DNA of 64,000 nucleotides from Sarcocystis neurona. Lineage: Eukaryota; Apicomplexa; Conoidasida; Eucoccidiorida; Sarcocystidae. Positions within the stretch are counted from its first letter, which is position 1. Every line of letters begins with the position of its first letter. Below, in pieces: positions 22,211 through 35,000 of the stretch. The stretch spans positions 2,623,577-2,687,576 of the forward strand of contig KL647297.1 of NCBI GenBank assembly GCA_000727475.1, read 5' to 3'. The notes beneath the pieces were generated by a model, which was given only the letters and a program-made list of their open reading frames with translations, made no database searches and was not told the DNA's origin. The position numbers and the translations under genes are program-made.

Positions 22211-25200
22211 CACGTGCAGCAGCAGCAGGAAGAGCAGCACAGGAAAGGAGCTGCGAAAGACGCTGGAGAAGACAAGACAGCCTCACCACGACCCCCGCCT
22301 GCATGCGAAAGAGAAGGAGAAGAGAGCAGCAGCAGCAACAGCAGAGGAGGAAGAGGAGGAGGAAGAAGAGGAAGACGTAGGACGGGCTGCAGGAGAAGGC
22401 GCAGCAGCGGCGGGGACGCAGAAGCAGCAGCTCCTGGCACACTGGACCGAAGAAGATTTTCTCGCTCGGGCCGAAGAAAAAATGCATGCGTGCATGCAGA
22501 ACTTTAAAAATCGATTCATGCTGCTCCGAGCAGACTCTGGCAAGTAAGTATGTGGCAAAGATGGTGTGTGTGTGCGGCAGCAGCAGCAGCAGGAGAAAGA
22601 GAGAGAGGGGACGGAGAGACACAACAGCAGACGCTCCGGCACAGATGGTGAAGAAACGTTCTTCGATAGTTGCAGTCAAAAAACCAACTGCACCTAGCAG
22701 CAGTAGCAGCCTCCCTGCTGTTCGTGGACGAGAGCCACCAGCTGCAGCTGAAGCAGCGGCAGCAGCGCCCGAAGCTGTTGCATATATATGCAGTCGTACG
22801 TTGATATACGCATTACATCTGCGTGGTCTCCCAGAGTCTAAAAGTAGCGGACAACTGTATTTGTAGAGAGCAACAAAACACTCCCTCTCTAACTGCTGCT
22901 GCCACTGAGACGGATGGACTGCGGCAGTGGTGCTGCTGAGGAGTCTGCTGTGCCTCTACGCCCCTCTCCGGTCTTCAACTTCTTGCCGCTGCGTTCCGCT
23001 GCTGGTGCTGATGCACTGCTGCTGCTGCCAACACGCTGCTGCTGAGGCGCTGCTACAGCTGCTGAGGCGCGGCTACTGCTGCTGAGGCGCTGCTGCTGCT
23101 GAGGCGTTGCTGCGGCTGCTGAGGCGCTGCTGCTGCTTCTGAGGCGCTGCTGCTGCTGCTGCTGTTTGTACGCTGGTGCCGCTGCTGCTGATGGGCTACT
23201 GGAGCGATTCTCGCCCTATTGCCACTGCTGCTGCCGCTCGTGCTGCGACTGCATGTATTTCTTTTGATTTTTCGTCAACGCAGCATGCAGTGCCTTGAGA
23301 GGATCTACGTTCGTCTCCCTGTGGCACCGGGTGCAGCAAGCGGCGGAGAAGAAGAAGCAGAGAAGAGAAAGCAGCAGCGGAGCTCTCGGAAGCAGCAGAA
23401 GCTTCAGCAAGTCTCCGTTCGTTCTATCACTGCAGTGCGACAGATCAGTCCCTCTACCTTTGCTCTGAAGCTGCTTCAAGGCCACTCCTCCTCCTCCTTC
23501 CCCTCTGCTGTTCCGCCTGCAGCCACTACAGCAGCAGCGGCAGCAAAGGCACCCTCTGCTGCTGCTGCTGCTGCTCAAGCGACGCTGAATCTCATCTCCC
23601 AGACCCTGCGCAACGCGCCGCTCGGACTCAGCGTCACGCTGCTACCTGCTGAAGGTGGAGCCGCGCAGTAGGCACCGCCAGCAGCAGCACACAGCAGCAG
23701 CAGCAGAAGCAGCGGCAGCCACTCCACGCAGCACCAGCAGAAGTAGAAGCAGCACGTGCAGCAGCAGCAGCGAAGCAGAAGAGTAAGAGCCGTAGAGGGG
23801 GAGGGGGCAGATGCAGCTGTTGCCCATCCAGGTGTATGGGCGAAGCAGCAAAAAAGACAGAAAAAGCCCAGGTGGAGAAGGCTGTGCTGCAGCAGCAGAA
23901 GCCATGCAGCGCCGACCGCAAAAGTAGCAGCAGCACTCGATCCCAGGACGTTGAGAACAGCATCGTCAGTGTCGCATGCGGTTGTTCTCCGTTTCTTGTC
24001 CACTTCCGTCTGTCTTCTAGATGAAGTAAAGAGCCAACAGCAAAGAGAAATACATACATATCTATTCAGAGGCAAGTAAATGCCTTTCTATACCCAGGTA
24101 TATACATATGCGTGCTTACACGTATCCACATACATAGGTATATGCATACATTCATACACACACATGTACATACACATGCGTACACACATCCATATACATA
24201 CATATACACATACACCCATACCCATATATATATATATATATATACGCATCCAGGCGTGTACATACACGTATGCATGGATAGTACGGATAGTTACATAAAC
24301 ACACAACAATACCTACCCGTGCTTACGTCCACTTCTATAAGTACGTACATATTTCTGATATACGCGCAGACGAACACATCATACAACACAGAGGTCAAAG
24401 ACAAAGAGAAAGGAACAGGGACAGGAATGCAAACGTGGTGCTGCTGCGGCCTTCAAGCGGTGCTACAGCTGTTCGCACCGGTGCTGCTTCTCGTCTGCTC
24501 CTTGCTGCATTTCCTCTGCTGCTGCCCGTGTGTGTGTGTGTGTATGTGGCGGAGATAAATATATGCATATGTGGCATGCAAACACTGGGAGAAAAACAGA
24601 GCGAAAGAAGAAAGTGAGGGCGGATGTATGTGAGTACATCTGTGTGTGTGTTCCTCTTCAACGAAGGGGTTCTGCGGCTGCTGTTGCTGCTGCGGGTGCT
24701 GTTGCTGCTGCGGCTGTCGGTCGCTGCTGCTTCTCCTGCAGCTGCTTCTTCTTCACCTTCTGTGGTGCATGTTTGTGGTCGACGGCTTCGCAGAGAAATT
24801 CTCGTCGACTTTCCTCCACTCTCCGAAGAGCTTCGGTACGCGCCTGTCTGCATGCGCCCGCCCCTTCTCATTCCACGGCAGCGCATTCCACTACGCTCGC
24901 AGCAGCCTGTCCCCGTCTCTCTTTCGCACTATGAGGCAGCTGCCTGCGGGCCTCTGTATGGAGGTGACCGCGTCTTTCTTCTTCCTTCTCACTTTCTCAA
25001 ACCTATGACCGGCCACTCGAACAGTGTCAGTATCTGCCTAGTTCCATTTGTGTATATGTTCGTGTGCGTCCCGTCGAATGCTCATGCATACATATATGTG
25101 TACGTGTGCGTATACAGAGGTGTATACGCATGTGCGCGTTGGTGTATGCATGCGTATCTGTGTATATCTATATATGTACACGTACGTACATGCATATATA

Positions 25201-28200
25201 TACACAGGTATCTTAATGTAAGTGCATGTATGTGCGCATGCACATATGTATGTCTACATATACGTATACGTATACGTACGTACACATGTAAGTGTGCGTG
25301 TCTATATGGATGTGTGTATGTGCGTATGCACATGCATATATATATGTGTATACGTGGGTATGCACGTGTCTACGGATACCTCGGCATGTGTGTGTAGACA
25401 CAAATATACGTTTCTGCCTACGTAGACAGGTATGTACTGAACCTGTATAGAAATGCTGCTGCGTCTGTATATCTACACGCCTTTGGGGGTGACTTGTGAC
25501 TGCGCGGCAGCATAACGCATGCATGCGTTTCCGTGGGCTTTTTGACGGCGACGACCTTGCAGTATGCCTCACACAGAGACATATGTGTCTTCAGCTCAGA
25601 AACTGACGCGCATGCAGTTCTGTTTCTGGCGGTGATGCCGCTGAATCTGCCCACGTGTGCTGGGCTCCCCCCCCACGGATGCCCCGGGCCTTCTAAGAAG
25701 TCTTCGCCTGCGCAGGCAGCCACGCGAGTGTGCTGCCCTCCAAGTATATGTCTCTTGTGCGTGGAGGTCTGCAGGTTTTGCTGCCTTGGCGACGCCTGCA
25801 ACCTTCTGCAGCAGTTCAGGACCGCCCTTCACTTTCTCCTCCACCAGCTCTTTCTGCCCACGTATATGTCGGCGCCCACGTATGGATACACATACTTGTC
25901 TACACATATATGTCTACATGCGTATATATATGTGTATAAATAGGTAACACATATGTAACTGTACAGACGCACACATACACTTATATACATACATATGTGT
26001 CAACGCATATATGCGTATATATGTATGTGTGCGCGTTGGTGTCCATTCTACATATATGTGTACGTAGGTCAACATGTGTCTACTTTTTATCTATATATAG
26101 ATATGAATATTTGTCTGGAAGTGGACGTCTCTGTGCGTGTGAGGTGTGTACACGTGTGCGTATATGTACATATACGAAGGTGTCTACGTCTTCGTATTGC
26201 CGAGGCCTATCTGCACGTCTACGTCCGAATGTGTACACACAGGAATATATACGTGTGCGTCCACGTACTTCGATGTATATGTAGTTTGATGTATATGCAT
26301 GCTTATGTATATGTATCTGTACTTGTATATTGGTACACACGTCTGGGGGATACGTATTCTTGTACGTATATATGTGTGACGCAGAGAAATCTGCAGCTCT
26401 CTCTGTCTCTCTTTTTAGATGTACACAAATTCGTTTAATGCAGCTGGTCCATAACACGAGAGTGACGTTTTCCGTACATTTTCTATATCCTGCCTTCTTG
26501 TGTGCCACGTCGCGCATGCGCAGGAGACCGCACACCACCGCGTACGCCAGGCAATAATAGCAAGGAAATCACCTTCTTCGCGTATTTAGTGTTTTTCAAC
26601 GCATGCGTGCATTTGTGTGAACCGTAAAGGACGTAGTAAATTCATTTCAGCTTCTACATATTGCAGCAGCACTGTCGTACTGAGAACAAATCTCTGTATA
26701 TGCGCGAGAGCACGCCCGTACGTGTGCATCTGCAGACTGCAGCTGATTCACCAGGCGAAGACGGAGGCCGAGGAGGGCCGCGTCGCCATCAGGTATGTTC
26801 CTTTATCTGGTTTGTATACCCGTCTGTGTACTCCCTCGGCATGCGGATAAAACAGAGAAGCATATACCTTTGCTTATACATCTCTGCTAATTCCGAGGTA
26901 CACACACACACACACATATATGTCGAGAACGTGCTCTTTCTGTATATATTTGCGGGTGAAGAGAGGTGGAGCGAACGGGCAGAGATACGCACCTGTGTGC
27001 GCACCTACCTCGGAGACTCACATATGTGTATACCTGTCCACATATATGTGTGTACATGTGGACGTGTGCGCCTGTGAATGTAGACACACGTGTCTACCTC
27101 TGTAGATGACTCTATAGTAAGGGAGGCACGTATAGTCACTTGCCCTCGTGTGTATATACGTACACGCAGCGATACGGGAAAACATGGGTGTCTACGTGTC
27201 AACACATAAATAGACGCCTTCTCTTCCTCTTTGTGTCCACACCAATATATACTGCTGCTATACGTATATCTACGTATGTGTAGGATCACAGAGATATAGA
27301 TATATGCAGTCATGGGGAGTGGCCTGTATATCAGCAATGAAGCAGAAGAAATTTCAAGACTCAGCGCGTCCGTGGCCGTGAGCACAAACAAATACATGTA
27401 TATATTCCTCGTGTATTGCCCACAATACAGATATCTATATATGTGCTATTACGACTGTCCCCTTTTCTACTTGTAAGACAGGAGACACCTAGTTTTGTAC
27501 ACTTATATACTTCCAAATTACCTTCCTATGTTTTTTTCAAGATATACTTTTCTCTCTCTCTTTCTTTCCCTATACATACGTCTAAATATTGTCCATGTAT
27601 TGCTTAATGTATACATATATAGGTACATGTACATATGTTGTGTTACGGCTGTCTGTTTATCTCTTTATCAGACAGGATACACCTGACTCTATACACATAT
27701 ATGCTGCCGAATTTCGTCTCGCTTTCCTTCAAAATTTACATCTTTCTCTATACGTGTGTCTACATATTCTTCTATTGCCGACGAAATTGCTCAACCCATA
27801 CACATGTATATATTCGTAGTGACTATTCGTTTATGTACTGGGAATACTATCTAGAAGATATGTGTGTACTACGGTCGCTGTGTCTTCTCCGCTTCCGCGT
27901 CTCGTCTCCCCCTCTCTGTGTGTCTCCGTCTCCCACCCCACACAAACATGTAGACACGCGGACGGACGAGCGATGCGCACCACTTTTATGTGCTGTGTAG
28001 CAGTAGACACGCATGTCCTCCTTTGCATGCGCGCGCATGCGTGTCTTTTCCCGTCCATGCGCTGCCTACAGGAGAGTGAGGCACAAGCTGCTCGAAGAGC
28101 TACGGTTGGTGAAAAACCAAAAAGTCGTCCAAGAGGATCGAATCAAAAAACTTCAAGTAATCACCCATATTTGCAAAACCTTCTATATACCCCCCTCTCG

Positions 28201-29739
28201 AGATATGCAACCTTACGTGTATACATCTATATATGAAGTTAGATGTATATAGGGAAATATACATATATATATATATAGAGAGAGAGATATATATATATAT
28301 ATGTATGTATGTATATATATATAGATGTACAAAGATGTGTACGTATATATATATATATATGTCTGTATATATGCCAGTGTGCCTACAAATGTCTATGTAT
28401 GTCTACACGCGTTCATATATGTCTGTGTATGCGTGCGCCTATATATATACATGTATATATAAATAAGTGCGTACGCGTATATGCGTGTAAATAAGTGCGT
28501 ACGCGTATATGCGTGTATCTGTATATGTGTGTTTGTCTTCCTCTGCATGCGCGTATATATAGAGGAGTATACGTCTACATAGATACCTACATATGTGCCT
28601 CTATGTACACGTATGTATAGATTTACACGCACGTCTACGTGTGTCTATAAATGTGTATATATGTACACACATGTGTATATCTATATCTATAGGAATATAC
28701 ATATATATATATATATATTTGTATATGTATTTGTACGCAGGTACATGTAGACGCATATACGTCTCACAAGTACCTCTGTATATGTGTTTCTCTGAAAATA
28801 TGTGGGCATGTATAAACATCCTTCTCTATACAGAAGTATCTGTCTACCACATACATGAATACATATGTAGACTTGTATATGTGTATAGGTCGCCATATAC
28901 TCACAGTCCGTAAGTCTTTCTCTACGTATATATGTATATATACGTATATTTGTATATGTGTGTCTGTGCGTATATATTCCGTGTGTGTGTGTGCGTCTGT
29001 TTCCCTATATATATATATATACGCACGTGTCTACTTAAGATTTTATGTCTATGTGGAAAGCTACAGGCTTTTGTGTGGCGTTGGACGAGGAATAAATGAA
29101 GAGGTGTAATTCTGGGAAGAATACATTAACGTTGAAGCCCATCTCGCGCTGGAGTTCTTCTGCATGCAGTCGCCTTCCTGCTGCTCCCCCGCTTGGCCTG
29201 CGGCAGTTTCTGGCGCTGCTGCTGGGCATTCGCCAATACTGCTGTAGCTGCCGCTGCTGTTGCCGCTGCTCTAGTTGCTGCCGCTCCACACACTGCAAAT
29301 CTCTGTGTGTGACTGCCACCGTCGCTTCTGCTGCTTGAGGCGCTACCTCGGCTGCTCCTTTTGCTGCTTCCCACACTCCTCCTGCTATCGTTGCTGCTGC
29401 CTGTTCTTCTTTCGTAGATTTCCCCTCACTCCAGCCCTGCGTGTGGCTGCTCCCGTTGCTGCTGCAGGTCTGCTGCTGCTACTTTTTTATCTCCTGCCTC
29501 TGCTGCTGCCACCTTGCCTCTGCTGCTGCCACCTTGCCTCTGCTGCTGCCACCTTGCCTCTGCTGCTGCTTCTCACTCCATTCCGGTGTGAGACTGCCAG
29601 CATTGCTGCTGCTGGCCTGCTGGTGCTGCTGTTTCTTGTGACTGCTGTGCAGAGCAAAGTGCAGCAGCTGACGGAGAAGACGACGGAGGAGTTGAACGCC
29701 TTGTTGGCCAGCAAAGAGAAGCAGTTAAAGAAAATATAG
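22211..29739 (+). CDS. RRF: Ribosome recycling factor, probably organellar, six exons recognised
   Basis: Releases post-termination ribosomes from mRNA together with EF-G; in apicomplexans RRF would serve apicoplast or mitochondrial translation. Exons: 22211-22543, 23284-23667, 24794-24835, 26736-26792, 28072-28156 and 29653-29739, all with GT-AG introns and matching phases. In order they give RAEEKMHACMQNFKNRFMLL (domain I helix 1, as in [20 protein letters not shown]), NMQCLERIYVRL and LQQVSVRSITAVRQ (domain II), LNLISQTLRNAPLGLSVTL, EILVDFPPLSEELR (family IRVPLPPLTEERR), LQLIHQAKTEAEEGRVAIR, RVRHKLLEELR and a final helix ending KEKQLKKI then TAG. Domain II holds two insertions: a Lys/Glu/Gln-rich one after YVRLP and an Ala/Ser-rich one after ALKLLQG. 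The N-terminal part of the first exon is Glu/Lys/Ala-rich and not conserved, and its acceptor (GTGTAG at 22210) is tentative. The third exon is only 42 nt. Confidence 0.9.
22544..23283 (+). other. RRF intron containing a GCTGCTGAGGC minisatellite
   Basis: Donor GTAAGT and acceptor TCAACGCAG. The 3' half, about 23030-23165, is built of irregular units TGAGGCGCTGCTGCTGC of about 18-27 bp. Confidence 0.85.
24080..24300 (+). repeat. TA/CA microsatellite in an RRF intron
   Basis: ATACATACACAT-type runs with a (TA)n core at 24226-24243. Similar TACGTA-rich microsatellite DNA continues at 25080-25430, 25860-26370 and 26890-27300 in this and the next two introns. Confidence 0.85.
28255..28520 (+). 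repeat. TA/GA microsatellite and 28-bp tandem duplication in the last RRF intron
   Basis: (TA)n and (GA)n runs at 28258-28345, then two copies of AATAAGTGCGTACGCGTATA plus TGCGTGT end to end at about 28462-28518. Confidence 0.85.
29495..29570 (+). repeat. 20-bp minisatellite, about four copies, just upstream of the last RRF exon
   Basis: CCTCTGCTGCTGCCACCTTG repeats perfectly with a period of 20 bp, ending about 80 bases before the acceptor at 29652. Confidence 0.9.
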
Positions 29740-32045
29740 GGATCTCTCGGTCTTCCTCGTCTTTCTTCTTCATCTGTTATTTCTCGTCGCCTGACTCTCC
29801 CTTGTCGTGTGCTGCGCTGCCTTTGATTCTAGGCGTGACTCCATCGGCTACTGGAGAGAACGTTATAATCTCCGTACAAGAAAGTCTCCGCCATGCGTGG
29901 CCGCCGTCCTCTGTGTGGTTACCTCACGTATTCACATGCTGGAAGCTACATTTGTCCGCAACAACGGCGCACGTGTGCCCACAGACGTTTATATACATAT
30001 ATGTATGTATATGCACGTCTTCGTAGGTCTTTGGTCTCCAGGTATTCCATCCGTAGATACGCGTGTATAAATTGCAGTAAAATATTTATATTTGTCTGCT
30101 TAAGTGTGCGACAGATATCGATATGTATGGACATGTGTAGTTGAAAGCCACATGCGGAACTGGAAACACACCGTTTTCCTATGCTAGACGGAGGAAGAAG
30201 ACACTCTCTCGCTTTCACGAACTGCCGGCTGCTCCGAGACCGTGCGGCGTTCCAGCTTTCATGGCGTAGGCATATTCTGCTGTACAAGGAGGGCACGAAT
30301 ATATATATATATATATATATATATGCGTATGTAGGTCCTGATGGCTGCATAGGTCGCATAGTAAAGCTGGAGACACACACGTTGAGCGTAACCCTCGCAG
30401 AGCTGTGGACTGCTCAAAACGGAGAACACCTCGCTGCGAGAAATCGCGCGCTACGGCCTGATACCATTTGCAGCACGCTGTTTCTATTTTTCAAAGAAAG
30501 CAGCTAAGACGCATGGTTGCTGCCGCTGCTGCTTTGTCAGCTGGCCACATGACGTCTTCTGCCTTTCACGACGCCAGTGCCGCCGCTTCAATTTCACGCG
30601 TAGATAAGGTGGAAGATAAACAGGGAAGTCGATACTTGGCAACGCATGATTTGCCACGGCAGCCCTGGGCTTCCCCTTCTTATTGAGGGTTGTCTTTTTC
30701 CGCCCGCATTCTGACCGAGCCCTAGGTGGTCAACTGGGCGCCCCTGAAGCCTGACGTTCCGACGTGCACAGGGGACGGCACCCCCCAGATGAAAGGCCTC
30801 TTTCTCGTGTCACGTAGCACAAACGAAGTTCCTCCTGAAGCGTTGATTTACCACACCCTAAACGCACAGTGCCAAGACTAGCAAATAAAGTGTATGTATA
30901 TCTATTCATCTACACCGCGCTTTCGCGTGTGTGTGCGCCTGTGTGCGTGGATCCGTAACAGAGGTGCGCAGAGTAACTGAATGCGCGCCCGAGTCGATCA
31001 CTGCGACACAGCTGTTCGGCGCACACGCTTAAACGTTTAAGGCCGCACAAGTCTCGAGCTCATTTGATTGCACTGCTTCTCCCTTTCCCTCCTCTCTGCA
31101 CGGGCCCTAGCGTAGAACCAGACGAGCACTACACAGGAGTCTTTGCTATATACAAAGAACACGTCGCTTGCACATTCTTACGCCTGCGCGCTCCGATGCA
31201 GTCAGTACACGCCATATGCAGGCGTACGTACACATCCGCCACGAACGTGTACTCATTTGTACACAAACACCCACACTACCCCAAACACATAGACATGTGC
31301 GCGTGTCCCCACACTCACGAAGCTACTGCCGATTTCCAAATGCGCATGCATTTGTCGCGCAGTCGGCAGGGAACGTTCTTGACACTATTCTTTGCGCCTG
31401 TGTACATACAGGCGCTACGCTCTGCAGGTGCAAGGCAGAAGCCGACGTCCTGTACACCGGTCCACACGTTATTCACAACGCGAGGGAGTGGGGGAACGAA
31501 GGGCACGCTGCAGCAATAGGCACGGCAACGCTGCTGCGACGCGCACCGCGTGCCTACGGCACACACACGCATCCTGCTGCGCTGTACATACAGACGTCGC
31601 TGCAACGTCCAGCCTACGCCCTGCGACATAATACGCAGGAATTAAGCACACGCTGATACGCGCGGCGCACGCAGTGAGAACTGCACGAGGGCAACGCACC
31701 TGGGGAGGTTCCGGCACTGCCCTGTTCACCGGCACCAGCAAAAATTAGCTGGATACCACGTTAAATCGTCTTCTGAAACAACTGAGACGAAGAAACACAC
31801 GCAGTGTCCTCACCAACGCGCATAACAGCGGCCTTCACATAACTCTACTGGCTGCCTAGTCGCATATATATATATATATATGTATGTGCGGGTATGCACG
31901 TAGGGCATACGCAGACACACATGTACAAATGTTCGTACCTAGCTGTACATACGCACAGACACATACAAGTGTACATGCTACCAAAAAGACGAAAATGTAA
32001 ATACAGTCGGTAGGAAAACTTCCTGCTTCTCTTTTGGTTTTGAAC
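29740..32045. other. Convergent intergenic region between RRF and the kinase gene
   Basis: The two genes point at each other and both 3' UTRs must lie here. A (TA)n run is present near 30300. A small ATG frame at about 30513-30686 (Ala-rich start, 57 residues) has no recognisable feature. At 31060-31740 several overlapping frames of 100-160 codons exist on both strands without mutual support, so none is called. Confidence 0.55.
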
Positions 32046-35000
32046 TCAAGAGAGAGCTCGAATCGCCTCTACTTGATCAGCCGTATTTTGAATGTGATAC
32101 CCAAACTCGACGAGTTTGCTCTCTCTGCGGCGCGCGAGGTGAATGTACATCCGACACTGCAGCCGCATGCTTTCCCAGGCTTCTCGGTACTTCTGCAGGC
32201 GCGCCTGCGCGCGCACCTTGAAAGCCTGCTGCTGCTGTACTCCCAGCAGTGCCTGGGCTACCTGCTGCAGCTGCAGCAGCCGCGCCAGGACTACATCGAA
32301 GCTGCTCCAGAAAGAGCTGATGCAGGACAACAGGTAGTCCACGCGCCTCAGCTTCTCCAGACTAATGGTCAGCAGCTTCAGCAGCAGCAGCCGTCCGTGA
32401 AACACGCCAACTTGCTGCTGCCTTGTTGCGTTTTCTCTGCTGTCGACGCTGCTGCTGCTGCTCCTTCCGCGAACGCAGCTTCTGCCTCTGCTGCTGTCAG
32501 TGCTGCTTCCTTTTCTCATGCCTATCCTCCTTCCCCTCCTTCTCCCGCTGCTGCTCTTTCCATTTCCTTTCCTGCTGTTGACCCTGTAACCGTAGCGCTC
32601 TTCTACGCTGTTCGCCCTCTTGCCTGCCTTGTCCGCTCCCTTTTTAGCCCCGCGGCTGCTGCTGCGTGATCTGCTGCTGGCGCTGCAGCTGTCCTCCTCA
32701 CTGTCGGTGCTGCTCTGCCGAGGACTGCTGCTGCTGCTCGGGCTCGTGTCGCTGTCGCGGCTATTGCCCCTCCTTGCTTGCCTGTCGCAGCTGCTGGTGC
32801 GGTGCGTGATCCCCCGCTGCACGGGCGTCTCTTCTGCGCGCAAGTTCTTTCGAGCAGTAACAGCAGCAGGCAGAGGACACGACGCAGAGAGAGAAGACGC
32901 AGCAACAGCAGCAGCATAAACAGAAGAGGAAGGTTTGCTGACCGCCTTATTCCGCGTTGCCGCTGTTGTAGAATTTTCCTTCCTACCGCTAGCAGCTGCA
33001 GAGGTGCGTCTGCTACCGTGTCGCATCTTTCGATACTGGTCATCGATTCGCTTGTCTTCGGATGCTGCTCTTGCTGCTGCTGTTGCTGCTGCTTCTACGT
33101 CCTCTTCAGCGGTTGCTTCTCCTTCTCGCTCTGCAGCAGGAGAGGCCAAACGATGCTGCTGAAAGTAAAGGCTGCTGTTCTTGCTTCCACCTAAAAGAGC
33201 AGCTGCATTAGAGGAGGATAAATGCTGCTGCTGCTGGATTTTGTGCTGCTTGGGTGTGGACTGAAGAGAGCGAAGTGGAAGCCGCAGCTTAGCTAGCTGC
33301 TGCTCCTGCGAGTAGACCAGTTTCGCGTGCATGGCAGCAGCATCTGAGGAAAGGAAAAGAAAATCAAGAATTTCGTTCGTAAGCAAACCAGCCGTCGTCT
33401 TTTCTCCTCCTGCTGCGCCTTCAGACAAACAGGGCCACAGCACTTCCTCCCCTCCGCCTACTGCTGTTGCGCTTCCTGCTGCAGGAGGTGCGTCTGCGCC
33501 TCCTGCAGCTATTGCTCGGCCGGCGGCAACTGGGTCTGCTGCGGCCGCTGTGACGGACGCTGCTGCAGCTGCTGTTGAATGACAACCTCCTTCACCTCGG
33601 CACGCGGCAAGGCCCTGGTCGCTGCTGCTGCGGCGAGAACTCAGAACAGGGACGCTCTGCTTCACGCATGCACTCCACGTGGCATCGGTATACGTGCCGT
33701 CCATGAAGGAGCACGCATCCTTGAAGCATCCGTATCTCGCTGCTGGTGCTGCTCCGTCTGCTCCAGGGCACGCAGATCCTCCTGCTGCTTCTGCCTCTGT
33801 CGTTGCCGTAGCGTCACCGTCTCTCTTCACCTCGACAAATGTATTTTCAACAAGACTTCGCAGCTGCTGCTGCAGATGCTTTCGCAGCGCCTGCAGCCTA
33901 TCAGCGACAAACAACTCTTTCTCCTCCCCTCCATCATACTCTCTCTTTCTTTCTGCTCTTCGTGTTGCTTCTCCTTCTGTTGCCTCTCCACCGGCTGCTG
34001 CAAGTCTCCTTCGTGCTGCTGTTGATCCTCTATCTGCTGTTGCTGTTGACTCGGGCTCGCAAGGTGCTGTTGCTCTTCTTCCTTCTCCGAATTGTCTAGC
34101 TCCTGCAGCTCGCTTCGCTGCTTCTGCTGTGCTTGCTGCCAAGCTCCTACTGCGTTGCTCAGCGTTCTCTTCTTCGTCTTCTTGCTGCTGCTGCTGCGTG
34201 AGCCAGGCGTCCATCTTCCCTTCGACCAGCCTCTGCTCTTGCTGCTTCTTCGCTGTCCCCCCTGCAAATGCTGCTGCCAGTGGCCCTTCCCCTCCCCCGG
34301 ATTCTGCTGCTTCTCCGTCTTCTGCTCCCCTAGCTTCGCCTGCTGCTGCGGCGTAGTCAGCGCATGCTGCAGCTGCCGCTTCTTCTTCCTCGTCTTCGGT
34401 GAAACTGCTCTCTTCCCTTCTGCAGGAAGGAGCGACAGTTGACGTTCGGAAGAGCTGGTCAGCGTCAGGCTCTGAGTCGCAGTATCTACTTCTTTCGGCC
34501 GCAGCGGAGAAGAAGTGTGGGTATGCTACGCTGCTGCTGCTGTTGCCGTTTCCTGCAGTCACTGTCCCACCAGCGCGCTGCTGCTGCTGTAACAGCTGCT
34601 GCTGCAGCACTTGCCTGCCACGTGTGCCACGGTAGCCGGTCGAAGCAGCAGCTTCTTCTTTCTGCTTCCACCCAGCAACACCTTCGATTAACTGCTGAAC
34701 CTCTTCTTCAAGCACAGAATATCCTTTTCCACATGCTTCCCCTGTAGTGCGTAGATCGGCAATCCACAACTCCAGGCAGCCGAACAGCTCTCGCAACGCA
34801 GCTGCTCGAGCTGCCGCTGCAGCTGCTTCCTCCGCTGCGCGGAAGTTAAGCTGCTGCTGCAGCCCGACGCCCGGGTGCCCTCCCCAAAACGCAGCAGGAA
34901 GATACCCTGCGGCTGCAGCAGCAGCGAGGTGGTAGCCAGTGGCATCAGGATAAGGCAAAGAAGCCGAAGGAGTGGCGGCAGCACCAGCAGGAGCGCTAGT

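Noticed and set aside
31064..31741. Overlapping frames of 90-162 codons on both strands
   Set aside because: No frame stands out in composition, no splice context, no recognisable family.
32034..32669. 211-codon plus frame opposite the kinase tail
   Set aside because: It is the complement of the kinase last exon, whose frame is supported by continuity with the catalytic domain.
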